Assembly (NCBI GenBank): GCA_021904315.1
Contig: CM038919.1
Coordinates: forward strand, 3,906,001-3,970,000
Direction: 5' to 3'
Source: Sphagnum magellanicum
Lineage: Eukaryota > Streptophyta > Sphagnopsida > Sphagnales > Sphagnaceae
DNA length: 64,000 bases
This document shows, piece by piece, positions 23,241 through 35,500 of this stretch. A model generated the notes under the pieces. It was given only the letters and a program-made list of their open reading frames with translations. It searched no databases and was not told the DNA's origin. Each line of letters opens with the position of its first letter. The first letter of the stretch is position 1. The translations under genes were made by a program, and so were the position numbers.

Positions 23241-23917
23241 ATAAACAATGATATCTATATGTACATATTCATAAACATTTTAATACACCATTCCAAATTA
23301 ATTGAAGACCTAAATTTACATTTTTAATGAACTGAACAATCTAGAAATCTTTTAACTTAGTATGAGTTGCCACATAATTGACAATTAATTCTAGATGAGT
23401 TGAACACTCTAGTTCCAAAATAGTGGACAAGTAGTAGTTATGTAGTGAAACCATAGTGGCACATTTAATTACAACTTAGATGCAAAACTTGCCAATTTAA
23501 TTAACTTTTAATTGTAAACAAGTTGCAAGTTCTAAAAGTTATGGACCTTTAACTACCGAACACGTGGCATGATTGTATGCATCAACAACGTATGTTAGTT
23601 GTAAAGTAGTTGTTCACTCAACATTAAAACTACACCAATTACAACACAGTTGAGATTAACCACTTCGCTACAACTTGTGATCATGGTCAAACTACGATTA
23701 ACTATCATTGTATATACTTTGAGTAAATACGCATGTATAGAGTCCAAGTTACAACTAATGTGCAACTAAATTACGACTATGAAATATTTTGACATGGCAT
23801 TTGAATTATTAATTCATCAAATTTCCATATTGTAGTTGTACCCTAATTGCACAATAGTTTCCATGACAATCTAGTTGCATGTTAGTCTAGTCTCCAAGGA
23901 CACGATTTTTCATACTG

Positions 23918-26900
23918 AAATGGTGAATGTAAAATTTGCTCCAAAATGGAAGGGAGAGAAAAGTTAGTGCTTAAATTAGATTCCTTAATCAAACACTCCA
24001 ATTTCAGAAAATGTTTAGTCCCAAGACTAGGCGTTGTTGTTGGGCCATTACCTTTGTCTTTCTAACTCATATGTGAAAAATTGTTTGCATGTAGGTGAAA
24101 AGACACATTTGCTTAATTGGTGAATGGTGGCAAGGCATAACAAAAGAAAAGATATTTCCAATTTGTGGCAATATGGCATTTTTTGAAACATTGCTACTCA
24201 ATGATAAACTTTGAAAATTTTAAGTAGCTTTTCCAATTTTTTAAGGTTGAAAATTGTCTCCACAAGATTGGTCCAACTCCACATGATGGGGCATGGCAAA
24301 GGCCATGCAGAGTGTGGTTTTACGTGCCACCAAGGTTTCTCTGCTAAAATAAAATTTCATTTCTGTCAATTTTGATGAGTTTACAACTATTGACAATTAG
24401 ACTTGGTTTAAGTTCATGTTTATGTGGTAGAAACTAAAATAAGGTCCCATCTTATTGAATTTGCAATGAGTGGTTGATGGAACCATTTTCGACAATTTAA
24501 CTACCATGATTATATAAAGCCTATTTTGGAATGTGGAGGCTTGACTAAACAAGATGTTAAAAAATTAGTCTACTTTGGAGCAAATGGTGTATAGTTTTTT
24601 AGGGGGTGAAAAATGGTGTCACTACTTAGTTCATGTAAAGGCATGCCCCTTTTGTCATTGGGGTGCATTGTATGGGGCATGGGACAAATTTTATTGTCCA
24701 AACATTGAGTTTTTGGAGCTTGGTATCAAAGATTGTAACTCTTTTGGCATCCATGTTCAACTATTTTGCTCATAACTCTAAATGGGCCCTAGAGGTTAAA
24801 AACTAGCTAAAATCCTAGGCACAAAAGGTAACAAAATATCGAAGAACATAAAGACCCATTGGATATCTTTGTGTGCACCCTCTAAGAGGATTCTGCAAGA
24901 ATACAAAAACTTGGTTTTAAACATGGCTATTAATAGCTCAAATTTCCAAACTACAAAAATTGATCTTATGAATTGTTATGTGATGTAAAGACACTTCTGG
25001 GTCTTGCTATTGTTTTATTTCTATTGGAACTTGTTCAAGGTTTGTCCTAACTTGCACAAGGGCATCACAAACTTCCTTAAGAAAAATTTCAATATGATTA
25101 TATTGAATCATGATTATATTTATATTATTTATTTTAAAAAATTCACATTATTGTTGTGTGTTTTTCACTTTATTACTCTATTGTTGATAAAATGCTTGTT
25201 GGAAATATCTAAACATAATGAACAATGGTTTTGACTTATTAATTCTATGGTTATGATGTTGAAAAAAATAATGGTTTGTCATTTTACCATAATTTTCATG
25301 ACACAAATGTAAAATTTTACCATTCAAGGAGATTTTAATTTACATCATTTTAAAGAATAATTATGTTTATGTTGATACTATGATAATAAAATATAATTTT
25401 AACATTTTTTGAAATAACTAAAAAATAACATTTGATCCAAATTACATTATATATCAATTCCCATCATTTTTACATAATTATTTTCCCCCAAGAAGTTTGT
25501 GATGGATAGCAAACCTTCATATGTGATTTCATAAATGCTTTCAAATTTTGTGATGTAGACTTATAGGAAATGTATTGTGATACACATATTCGATTTTCCA
25601 CTCAACAAATTGGTGTTTTCTGTGAACTTGTTAAGCATACCTGTGAGCCCTTATGCTTGACTGATGAATAGAACTTGTATCTCAAATTCCATACGCAGCC
25701 TTCTTCATAGGAAGTAAGTTGTTTAACATGTTACATGTTACAAATCCCACCAATAGGAATGTGAACATGGTGACCAAACAAATGGACCAATGTTCTTCAA
25801 TTATAACAAATTTGATCATTGAATTGGAAAAATGTTTTTGAACCCAAGCATTGTTTAATGTAATTGGGGTCGTCTACCTTTAATATTGGTTGGTTTTAAA
25901 GGCTGAAACCACCTTTCTAAGACACATGGCGATTCTTCAAACTCATTTTGGGTACCGTAAAAGCTTTGGGATTAATGGCTTGTTTGTTGGGCCATTGCTT
26001 AACCCTTCTATTTTGGACCAACAAACATTTTTTGTCAAATTAACCATGGAGAACCAATGTCAACTTGTAGTGCAACTTCTTCTTGATGGCAACCCAATAA
26101 CCAAAATGTAGGAAAAGATTGGATCCAATAGAATTTTGATGCATCACCTTTATAAATGATGCTTGGTAGCAAGCTATTCCAACAATAGAACGGCTGATTT
26201 CATTGAATTCGAGAAAAATATATATTTTTTATGACATATTTTGGAATTTTTTTCAATATAAAAATTAACATATTAGTATCAAATTTTTTTAAGTTAATTT
26301 TTTTTAAAGACATATTTTTTAATTTTATATTTTTTTAATTTTATTTTTAAAACAAAAAAAATAGTGGTCTAAGGGGGTGGGTGTGGTTCCCTATAACATG
26401 GTTGGACCCACTTATCAAATGTGGGTGTTGGTCCTCCTAGACCATGCTAGGGTTAGGTAGAAGACACTTAAATTTTCCTCACAAATTTAATATAAGAATT
26501 TTTTAATATTACAAGAAAATTTAATAGAGGTTTAAGTTTTAATAGCCGTTTGGTGGTTTCCTTGTTTGAACATTCCTACCCATAAACTCTAGCATAAATA
26601 TTCATTATTGGGTACTACAAAATTTGGGATTGTTTATGTGTCATCAATAGGTCAATTATTGTGCCCAATTACCATCCAAACCTAATGTCATATGCGTACT
26701 TGAAATTTTATTCTTTTGTTATTGGAAACATTATAATCCACATAAATATGGAAGATAATTAAACCTTTTGTGGTTATTATTCCACAATTTTTATACATGT
26801 TTTTGTTGAACAAGCTAAGTTAATGTGTGCATGCAATAAATATGGGTTTGGGCAAAGTTCATTCATATCAATGTCTATAATTGAATATCAATTTCAAAAT

Positions 26901-27070
26901 ACATCCACATGTGTTTTCACTCATAACATCTTACAATTATACAACCATATCATGAAATTAAATTTTTTTTTGAGAAAGGCAACATGCTCAACTAGGTTTG
27001 ATGATTGTATTAAATTTAACTTAATGATCTTTTTGAACATAATGAGTACTTTATTTCATACATTGTTTTC
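23918..27070. other. AT-rich intergenic DNA without a recognised gene
   Basis: Several short plus-strand frames (24575-24775, 25004-25234, 25890-26111, 26823-27164) have no family I recognise. Composition and scattered stops suggest decayed mobile-element sequence. Confidence 0.5.
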
Positions 27071-27574
27071 TTACATGTTATTAAGAGTTGTTGGCACACT
27101 TAATATGGTTAACAATTGTGCTAGTTCCCAAATAATCATGGGATCTAATTGCATAATCACTTAATTGCATACCCTCCAATTGTGATGGTCTAGATGTTGT
27201 GACATATGGCCATTAACCCATGTCTTGTACTAACCTTGAGATTATACATTCAATGAAGATCTTATTTTATTACACATTTATGAATATTTTTAGAATAGGT
27301 TTCCAATGGGCATATGTTTTCTTTACATGTTATTGAATGTTGGTGGCACATTTAATAAGGTTAACACTTGTGCTAGTTCCCAAATAATCATGGGATCTAA
27401 TTGCACAATCAATTAATTGCATACCCTCTAGTTGTGATAGTTTGGATGTTATGTCATATCGCCACTAACCCATGTCTTGTACTTCCCTTAGAATCATACA
27501 TTCAATGAAGAATTTTTTTTATCACACAGTTATGAATATTTCTTACAATAGATTTCCAATGGGCATATGTTAGA
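27071..27574. repeat. tandem duplication with a 252-bp unit
   Basis: The segment from TTACATGTTATT at 27071 recurs from 27323. Both copies share the phrase GTTCCCAAATAATCATGGGATC in part, then GCATACCCTC, CCATGTCTTGTACT, ATACATTCAATGAAGA and TTTCCAATGGGCATATGTT. Substitutions and small indels show the duplication is not recent. Confidence 0.9.
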
Positions 27575-30500
27575 AAATGTTGCACGTGTTGTTTTCTGTT
27601 ATGTGTTTTTGATTAATGAAAATATGCACTTTACTTGGCTAATGCATTGGGTTTGTTGTGTGAGTGTGTCATAACCATTGAGGAATCAACAACAATTCTT
27701 TAGTGATTGTTAGTGTATTTGGGTTGTTTTTCAATACATTTCATCATCATTGAGTTCTTTTTCTTTACATGTACAAATTGTGGGGCTTTGTTCTTGCGAT
27801 CTTCCTGACATAATGGAAACCTCAATACCCTCTTTCCTTTATGTACAATATGTTATTTCCAATAAATATTGCAAGTATCCCTTTCTTGGTCCTCTTTGTA
27901 CTATTTTATAAACAACTTTGGTAATTGATTTCAATTTGAAGGTGAGCACAATTTTTGTAGAATAATTTTTTTCTAAAGGAGGTCTCGCTACAATTCATTG
28001 CCCAACTCTCGTCAATGGTTTGTCCATCTTCTTATTGAAGCTATGCCAAGGCTTTTTTTGGTGATAATTGGTCAATCAATTTATATTCCTATGGCTTTAC
28101 CATTAAAGAATTCTTCAAAATGAGTTGCAAATTCAAGTTCCCAACATCTTGTAAACACAATGCAAATTGTAGAGGGTCATGGACAATCATTGAATATTGA
28201 TTGTTCCTATCATGGTCTTTTACAACAAGCACCTTCAACCGTCTTGACACACACCCTCCTTGTAGGGTTAATTTCCTTACTCCTTTTTTTGTTTGCTTTC
28301 TCAAAATCTAGCTCCACAAGAAAACTTGCAAAATTGGACCTTGAGCAATTTGAGATTTAAAAGGTCCAAGTCCTCCCAAGATAATACAATGGCAAGATTG
28401 TTTTTGAGCTTCCTACAATGCAAGAAGGTGGTACTTCTCCTCATTGTATGGATGGCATGGATTTGAGATTTGATGGTCATCCATGGTGTAAAAGAAATAA
28501 CACTAGTATGAACAACCTCCCTTTTGGTGTGAAATGTTGTAAGGTGTTTTGTGTTTGAATCTTCTTTGTGCCAATGAAACTTATGCATACAAAGTCAAGT
28601 ACAAGGTTCAAAATAGACGATATTGGAAAGAACACAACCAAACCATTTTTGCTTGAATTTATAGTTCCATATAAAACATAGACATGCATTTTGTACTACA
28701 ACCCAACATCTTGTGAGTGTAGATGTGGTGCATATCTACATTGACTGATATATGCATGTTGGTGGGTTAAAAAGTCCACCCATCTGGCTTATTACCATGT
28801 GAATGAACTTGACCTTGAAGAGAAGGTTTTGGTGCCAACAATTAATATTGTAGAAAGTGTTCAGTCCTCCATGTGGGTTTTTGTTGGTAATGGTTGCAAA
28901 GTGAAAATAGATTTGTACACAACCACCATGGACGACTTGGTGAGGTCAGTATTGCAACAACAATTTTATCATTTATTTTGATTTGAGAATACAGTAAGTA
29001 CATGACCAATTGAAATAAATTTATTTTTGTGTGTGGCTTCTTGTTCATCAAACCTAAATAAATTTGCAAAGGTGGTTCGCAATCTTGTTTCAAGTTCTCC
29101 CTTGCATTTTAGAGGAATTGGTTTAAAATGTGACACACATTCTATGTTTGTGAAAAGAAAGTTGCATACAAATTCAAATAGACTTGATATGGGCATTTTC
29201 ACAATCAACATGCCCATGAAAAATTGTTTGGATTAGAGTTTGGATTTGTTATGTGTTCCATTTTTTGTTGCACATCTAAATGTTGGAAACACCACTCAAA
29301 ACAACTCAAATAGGGAAATTTCATCCACGCTCAAGGTCCTACCATATTCCCACAATTGTCATTGGTGTGGTAACACAATTTGAAATTCTAGTGGTGGAGA
29401 GTTATGTTCCATTAGATCAATGGCATCTTCAACGGACAATTGATACAACAATAGTAACTTGTTGTGATGTTGCATATACAAATGGTTTTGCTTGTTGTTC
29501 AACATTCATAAAACGAAGAGGACCAATTGTGGCCCTTTGCTTATTGGACAACTTTAAAATTGTCACCATCCCCAAGGCCTTGAAAAAAAAATTGGTTTTG
29601 TTTTGGTAACATGGCTCACTGTGCAAATGGAGTTGTACACAACTTGAAGCATAACAAACCTCCTCTTCCCAATGTTTGGCCTTTTAATCCAAGCACAAAT
29701 ATCATTCAATGTGAGGTTGATGCATTGGGTCAAATAAATTTCATTCTTGTTCATGGTGCACCTTTTGTTACACCAACCACTAAGTTCAATGAACTACGTA
29801 TTATTCTAGAAGTTGCCCTTAGCATGAAAAATGGATGTAAAATTCGTATGAGGCAATGCTTGCCAATGAACATGGCTATGATGAAAGATGCTACCACCTT
29901 GGATGCCAAGGTTGTCAACATTAGTTTCACACCTAAAGGACATATTTACATTTATGAACTGTTGGTTCATGAATCATGAACCAACACCTACCATGCACCT
30001 ACTTTGTCACAATTGGTGTCTTTCCAAGTTGTATTTGTCCAAATTTTGTTTCCAATGCAGCAAGTTCTAAACATAGCTACTTCCTTTCATATAAGCACAT
30101 GTATTACATTTATAATGTGAAATTGGTAAGAGACAATTGGACACACTAGCCATCATTGAGTCGGAACGATGTAGAAAACATTTAAAACTGGATCCTTCTA
30201 AACCTTTTTTTGCTACCTAATTTCATAATTGAAAATATAGTTCCTGATTCTTGATTTGGAATTTTTCAATGTAATCCAAGTGGTCATGGATTTTTTTGTT
30301 TTGGATTGATTTTTTTCCCCTTGCCCATGAATAAACCTTATGTTTATATATTGCCTATCGTCCATTTCTTGTATTGACTTTTGTGCAAACAACAATTGTA
30401 AGTTGTTAACAATAGTTCAAAGATTATAGAAATCGGTTAGCCTTGGATCACAATTGTTGGAAAAACAAAACAATGATTCCTTTATTTCCTCTTTGGTTTA

Positions 30501-30985
30501 TTTGTTCTAATTTTTCGTGTTAATGGCATGTTCATGAATTCATTTTTAAAAAACCCCTTTGGTTGGATGTAATTCATCCATGGATGCACAATTTTGATGA
30601 ACATTTCAACGATATCCAAATGGATGGATGTCAATCATCCATTAATAAATTGGATCCATCAATATGATACTTCCATATTATGGTACAAATTGTGTATAAT
30701 ATTTATTTTGAAATTGATGAATATCATCCAATAAAAGGACAATTGTTATTTATTTTACTAGTCTACGTGGGCCTATTGTTAGGGACGCACTCTATGGAAG
30801 CGCCCTCCCAACAACAACCCTCGTAGACAAGGACAATACATTCACTTAAGGCCCAAACTGTGGAAGTTGCTTGGATCTTGTGGTGAGAAATGATTTAATA
30901 CTTTCCTTCATTCCAATGATCCTTTCGCATTAAATCTTCAAGTACATTCCAAATATATATATATATTGTAAATATAATTTAAAAA
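27575..30985. other. AT-rich intergenic DNA; unrecognised frames on the plus strand near 28.8-30.0 kb
   Basis: Frames at 28799-28981, 29280-29609 and 29611-29979 (60, 109 and 122 codons) follow each other on the plus strand with little overlap from the other strand. None carries a motif I know. They may be pieces of one decayed gene or mobile-element protein, or chance. Confidence 0.4.
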
Positions 30986-31367
30986 TAAAGAATGTAGCAT
31001 GGCGTCACCCTGGTGTACTTTACACCTTTATTGTGAACATGTGAAAAACTGTTCCAACAACGGAGGGACGTTGTTGCCAATCTTTTCTATCATTTTCGGA
31101 GCTTAAATTTTGTCCTTATTGGTTCTGACGTCCGTGAGTTGATTAAATTGGTTGGTGGGAACGGCCGCCAATTTTACGGCCAACAGCCAATTAGAACATT
31201 TCTTTCCCACCTTTCTTGGGACTACAATTAAAGCTGAGAGCCACTTGTGACCCGCATAAAGAGAATCTTTAGCAAAACATATACTGTCATTACTACTTAT
31301 ACAGCCCCCCCTGCCCTTCACTTTCTAGGGTCCTGGATAGCCTTTTCCGATTTTCTCTCTTTTCGGT

Positions 31368-31392
31368 GGGGGGGGGGGGGGGGGGGGGGGGG
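31368..31392. repeat. homopolymer of 25 G
   Basis: An uninterrupted G run, continued by GGAGGAGAGCGGGG. Homopolymers this long are rare and often mis-sized in assemblies. The proline run in the minus-strand ORF across it is a by-product. Confidence 0.9.
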
Positions 31393-32356
31393 AGGAGAGC
31401 GGGGTGTTTTTTCTCGATTATCCACCAATAGAAATCAGCATCTTCCTGTCTCTTGATTTGCTGCTTTTGGAGGGTGGCCCGCCAAATCTCTAGGTGGACC
31501 AGTTCCGAAGCTTTCTTGGTGCGTTCCTCCAAACCAGGTAACCGGTTCCTGGTGTCATATTCAGGAACTTTTTCACGCCTTTTCTTAGGTGGGACAGGCA
31601 GCTTCAGCCGGTTCCACTTTTGGTGCGGTGGACAAGAGAATGTCCCTTGTCCCAACAGTGCGGAAAACCCGGTACGCTCCTGAGCAGGTTCTGGTAGAAC
31701 CAGTTACGACCTAACGGGACGCTGGTGAGCCCAGTTGCGCCTACGTGGTAAGGCCCGTTCCATAGTACTTGAGGAAGTGAACTCAACAGCATGACATTAA
31801 TTCTATTGGCTAGAATTAAGTTTCCACCAATGAGAGGCAAGGAAAATTGCATGAAAGGCCAGTTTGGTAAGGCAAGTCGGGTCTTTTTAGAACGGGAAAA
31901 CGGACAACGACAGTAGCCTCATGAGTATTCACCAGTAGGCGATCTTACCCTGTATTGTAGAGGGTGACACCCCTTGAATCAAGGGTCGAACTGAGGCCTC
32001 TACCCAATACTAACGCCTGTTATTCACTAATGTGTCTTCTTATTAAAGGTCCCTGCACACATGCCTCTAATGTTATTCTAGGGCATTATTAGGCGATAAC
32101 AGAATTTTAACTCATTCATACCTAAAGCGGCAGCTATCATGTAAAGTACTCCAATAAATTTCTAAAAAATATTTGGAGGGTATCTTATATACATGAGTAT
32201 CCCTCCTTAAAAAGAGGAGAAATCTTACACTTCCTCCTCAAGAGTGGCAAGGAAATTATGCCTATCTTTTAAGTGTAAGGTCCTTTTGAATTTAAGGGGT
32301 AAACAAAAGAAACCCTCCTGTCCTATGCCTTGTGTTTTAAGTATAAGGTAAGGAAC

Positions 32357-32470
32357 AACCATCACCTGAGGTAAAGCTCAAGCTTACCTGACTTAAACAA
32401 ACCTAAAGCTATTCATATAACATTCACCTCAGGTGATGGCCGTACCTCAGCTTTAGGTTTGTTAAGTTGA
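32357..32470. repeat. nested inverted repeats
   Basis: CCATCACCTGAGGT (about 32357) pairs with ACCTCAGGTGATGG (about 32426), and AACAAACCTAAAGCT (about 32397) pairs with AGCTTTAGGTTTGTT (about 32448). The two stems interleave, so they cannot form together; it may be a decayed larger palindrome. Confidence 0.75.
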
Positions 32471-34454
32471 TATAACGTTCACAATCGCGAAGCCCAATGG
32501 TCAGGTGCATTCCTATAGGAGACATACCTCTAAGGTCCAGTCATGGACTTCGTGGTGTATAGGGAGGGTGCCTTAAATCCATAAGATTCTCTCCTTCCAC
32601 TGAAGGTCATATTACGTTTTTGTCCAGGCTCTTACACATTTCATAATGGCCCTCTTTGTGTGATGAAAGGATCTTGGCTGTTAGATATTAGGCGATTAAG
32701 CACAGTAAGGACCTTGAACTTGGGTGTTACCAGAATTTGACAATATGCTCGACTGTCACCTTAGGCAAGCCCATTATTCTGGTAATGCCCCCATTGTGAC
32801 CCTTACCTCCCACAAAATGCAGTGCCAGACTCCATTGTGCTAAGCCCTGTAACTTTGAAACACCCCCACCCTAGGGCTTTATCCTACGCTTAATCCTCAT
32901 TGTGGTCCAACATGGCACATGATCCTACATCCACAGATAGACAGACATTGCTATCATCACAGAGTTTGGTAGGTTTAATCTTTTAAGTGTGAAAGGGGAT
33001 CCTAATGCCACACAATATTTTGATGTTTAGCTGACATATTCTCAACCATTTGTACTAGGCTTGGTGCTAGAAGTGTTAACTAGATGTAGTGAATTCTTGG
33101 TGTACAGGGTACTTCATGTTATTTCAATCATACGGTATTCTGTAGCTTTTGAAATTAACCAACATGGGGAAAGTCCTTTCAATTCACATCTGAAATGTCA
33201 TTGCCAAACTATGTAAGTAGCACCAGTAGGACAATTGGGGAGGCCAAAGCCCCTTGTTTTAGGGAAACCCCATTCTCTTTGAGTGAACACATATTTGATG
33301 ATGTGAATCTGCCAAACAGAAAAGAACAAGGACATGGGAGAAGGAAAAACCAAATCAGAGAAGGTCTTTAGCTCGGTAAAGCCCTTGCTGATTTAATTGT
33401 TATGTTTTAGATCCCAGCTACTACAAGACACCAACATAAAAAGCATTGTTGAACTACCAATAGCCAAGACAGTGGGAGTGGTCTTCAGCATTCTTACTAT
33501 TTAGAAGGGAAGGTACCTTACACATATAACTCTGTGTATGTTCCCTCATGCCGCTAAATAATGGACAGAAGATCCCTGCTCTTTTCTACGAAGGATCTTC
33601 ATAGATCCCAATACATTTAGGAAATTTCTGAGATGATTTCTGTGGCCAGTTGTTTCACCAGGATTGAAAGTTGAAAGAAGGCCAACTTACCGACCAAGAA
33701 TGTGGGAGCTTGCCTATTTTGTCGAGGGTAAAGCTCGAGTGCTTCAGTATTACTGAAACAAGGGCACACAAGGCAAGAGCTGAGCAGAAGCTCAATTTTG
33801 GAAATGCTCTTGCCTATGGGGTGTCCAAGCAATATTTTGGTAATGCTCTTGCCTGTGGGCTTTATATGTGGCATAAAAATTGATGCACCTTTCAGAGAGT
33901 CGGGGGCTTTTGTTTTCTGTAATGCCCACCTTGAAAACAAAACATTCACTCGCAGGGCAGAGGAATGTTCTGCACTATGGCTAGACGAACCAGCACCCAC
34001 CAGTGCACCAACGTGGATGGATGGTTCACTGATAGGATTCTCTTTTCTATCCCTGTCCCATCCCAGGTTGACTTTTTTGGTTTGCCCTTTCTCAGCCCTG
34101 ATCAGCCCTGATCTCAGTTTTTTCTTGGAACTTCATTTTCTCCCCGCCCTGCACCTGGTTTCCTTTCCTTTTTTTGCTTTTGAAACTTTTCCCACCCGCC
34201 CGCCTACTACCCCCCCCCCCCCGCCCCCACTGTCCCCCATTGACCTACTCACTTATATATTTGAAGTAAAAGTAGACTCTTCCCCATCTACTTACTCACC
34301 TATAAATATAAAATGTGCTACTCTCATCCCCACCCAAGTACCTGCCCTACCACTGACCTACCTACCAACACTTTAAGTAAGTACCTACCAAACCCCACCC
34401 ACATGGCTACACCCACTTACATGGTTGCCACTGCAATGGACGCCCAATGGTTGA

Positions 34455-35497
34455 CAACAATGAGGAAAGAATAAAATGAAGGTATTGCATGGAGCTTGCT
34501 CTTGTTCATTCAAACAAAATAAATAAGGGAACAATTAAAGTATTTAACATCCCCTATATAAGGGTATTGTAAGTTCTACTTAGAGAGTGTTTTCCATGGG
34601 GGTATTGCAAATTGAGTGGATAATCAAAACGATACAGAGCTCCAATTCAATTTAGACACATTTAATGCATGTTGTACTCAAGTTCATAAAACAAAATACT
34701 CAATGAATGTGCAATACCCCATTCTACATACCCCTAAAATAGTTTGGGCTCCATATCATATATTCCAACAATTTGAAAGGTATATTGCATAGCCCTATCA
34801 AAACCTAGAAGGAATGCAATACCTTCATTAGGGTATTATCTAATTAAACACCAAGGGCCAAACTATAATACCCTCATTAGGTTACACTACAATACTTTCA
34901 TTGGGCCACAAGACAATACCCCTTTCAAGGTATCCCAAAAATACATTAAGCTCCATAAAATATCTTTTGACATGTGAAGGGGTAATGCATAGCCCTACCA
35001 AAACCTAGAAGGATCTCAATACCCTCATTGCATTACATTGTAAACACCATGGGCTGAATTATTTTGGTATAAGTTATTAGAGGGGTATTATTCATACCCA
35101 AAGCTACTCAATACACCTGCAATACACCTTTTGAGGTATCCCAAAAATACATTAGTTCCATAACATATCTTTTGACACGTGATAGGGTATTAGGTAGCCT
35201 TACCAAAACCTACAAGGAAACCAATACCTTCATTAGGGTATTATTTAATTAAACACCAAAGGTCTACATCGCTTTTAAAGGGGTATTATTCATGCCCAAA
35301 ACTACTCAATACACTTGGAATACCCCACACATGGTATCTTAGAAATACATTGGGCTCCATAACATATTTTTTGAAAATTGGAGGAGTATTGCATAGCCTT
35401 ACCAAAACCTAGAAAGGATGCATTACCCTCATTGGGCTACATTGTAAACACCATGGGTTGAATTATTTTGGTCTAGGTTATTAGAAGGGTATTGTTC
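34455..35497 (+). repeat. array of roughly 200-bp repeats, left part
   Basis: Units recur every 195-205 bp with the marks AATACATTGGGCTCCATAAC, then TTTTTGACACGTG, GGGTATTGCATAGCC, CCAAAACCTA and AAACACCATGGG. The array is interrupted at 35498-35500 by the CACTA-like element and resumes at 38155. Spacing was read from the AATACATT mark at about 34941, 35146 and 35344. Confidence 0.9.
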
Positions 35498-35500
35498 ATG

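Larger units (their letters stand above)
20926..23917. mobile_element. candidate DNA transposon bounded by subterminal motif clusters
   Basis: Two clusters of GTTGCAA/TTACAACT motifs, at 20945-21115 and 23380-23890, resemble the subterminal zones of the CACTA element at 12755. The outer edges can be read as weak inverted ends (CATTATGAAAAA and the complement of CAGTATGAAAAA), but there is no matching target duplication. The inside is very AT-rich with no transposase. I regard this as suggestive only. Confidence 0.3.
30986..34454. other. GC-richer island, no gene recognised
   Basis: G+C rises clearly from about 31000 and falls back after about 34250. The stretch holds many CpG dinucleotides around 31100-31950, a 25-nt G run, a C-rich run near 34210 and the inverted repeats near 32357. 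ORFs at 31293-31655 (minus), 31604-31852 (minus), 33617-34000 (minus) and 33798-34376 (plus) overlap one another and match no family I recognise. It could be a decayed insertion, an organellar or low-copy fragment, or an unrecognised non-coding gene. Confidence 0.5.

Noticed and set aside
31293..31655. 120-codon minus-strand ORF with a proline run
   Set aside because: The proline run comes from the G homopolymer and no domain is recognisable; overlapping frames on the other strand are equally long.
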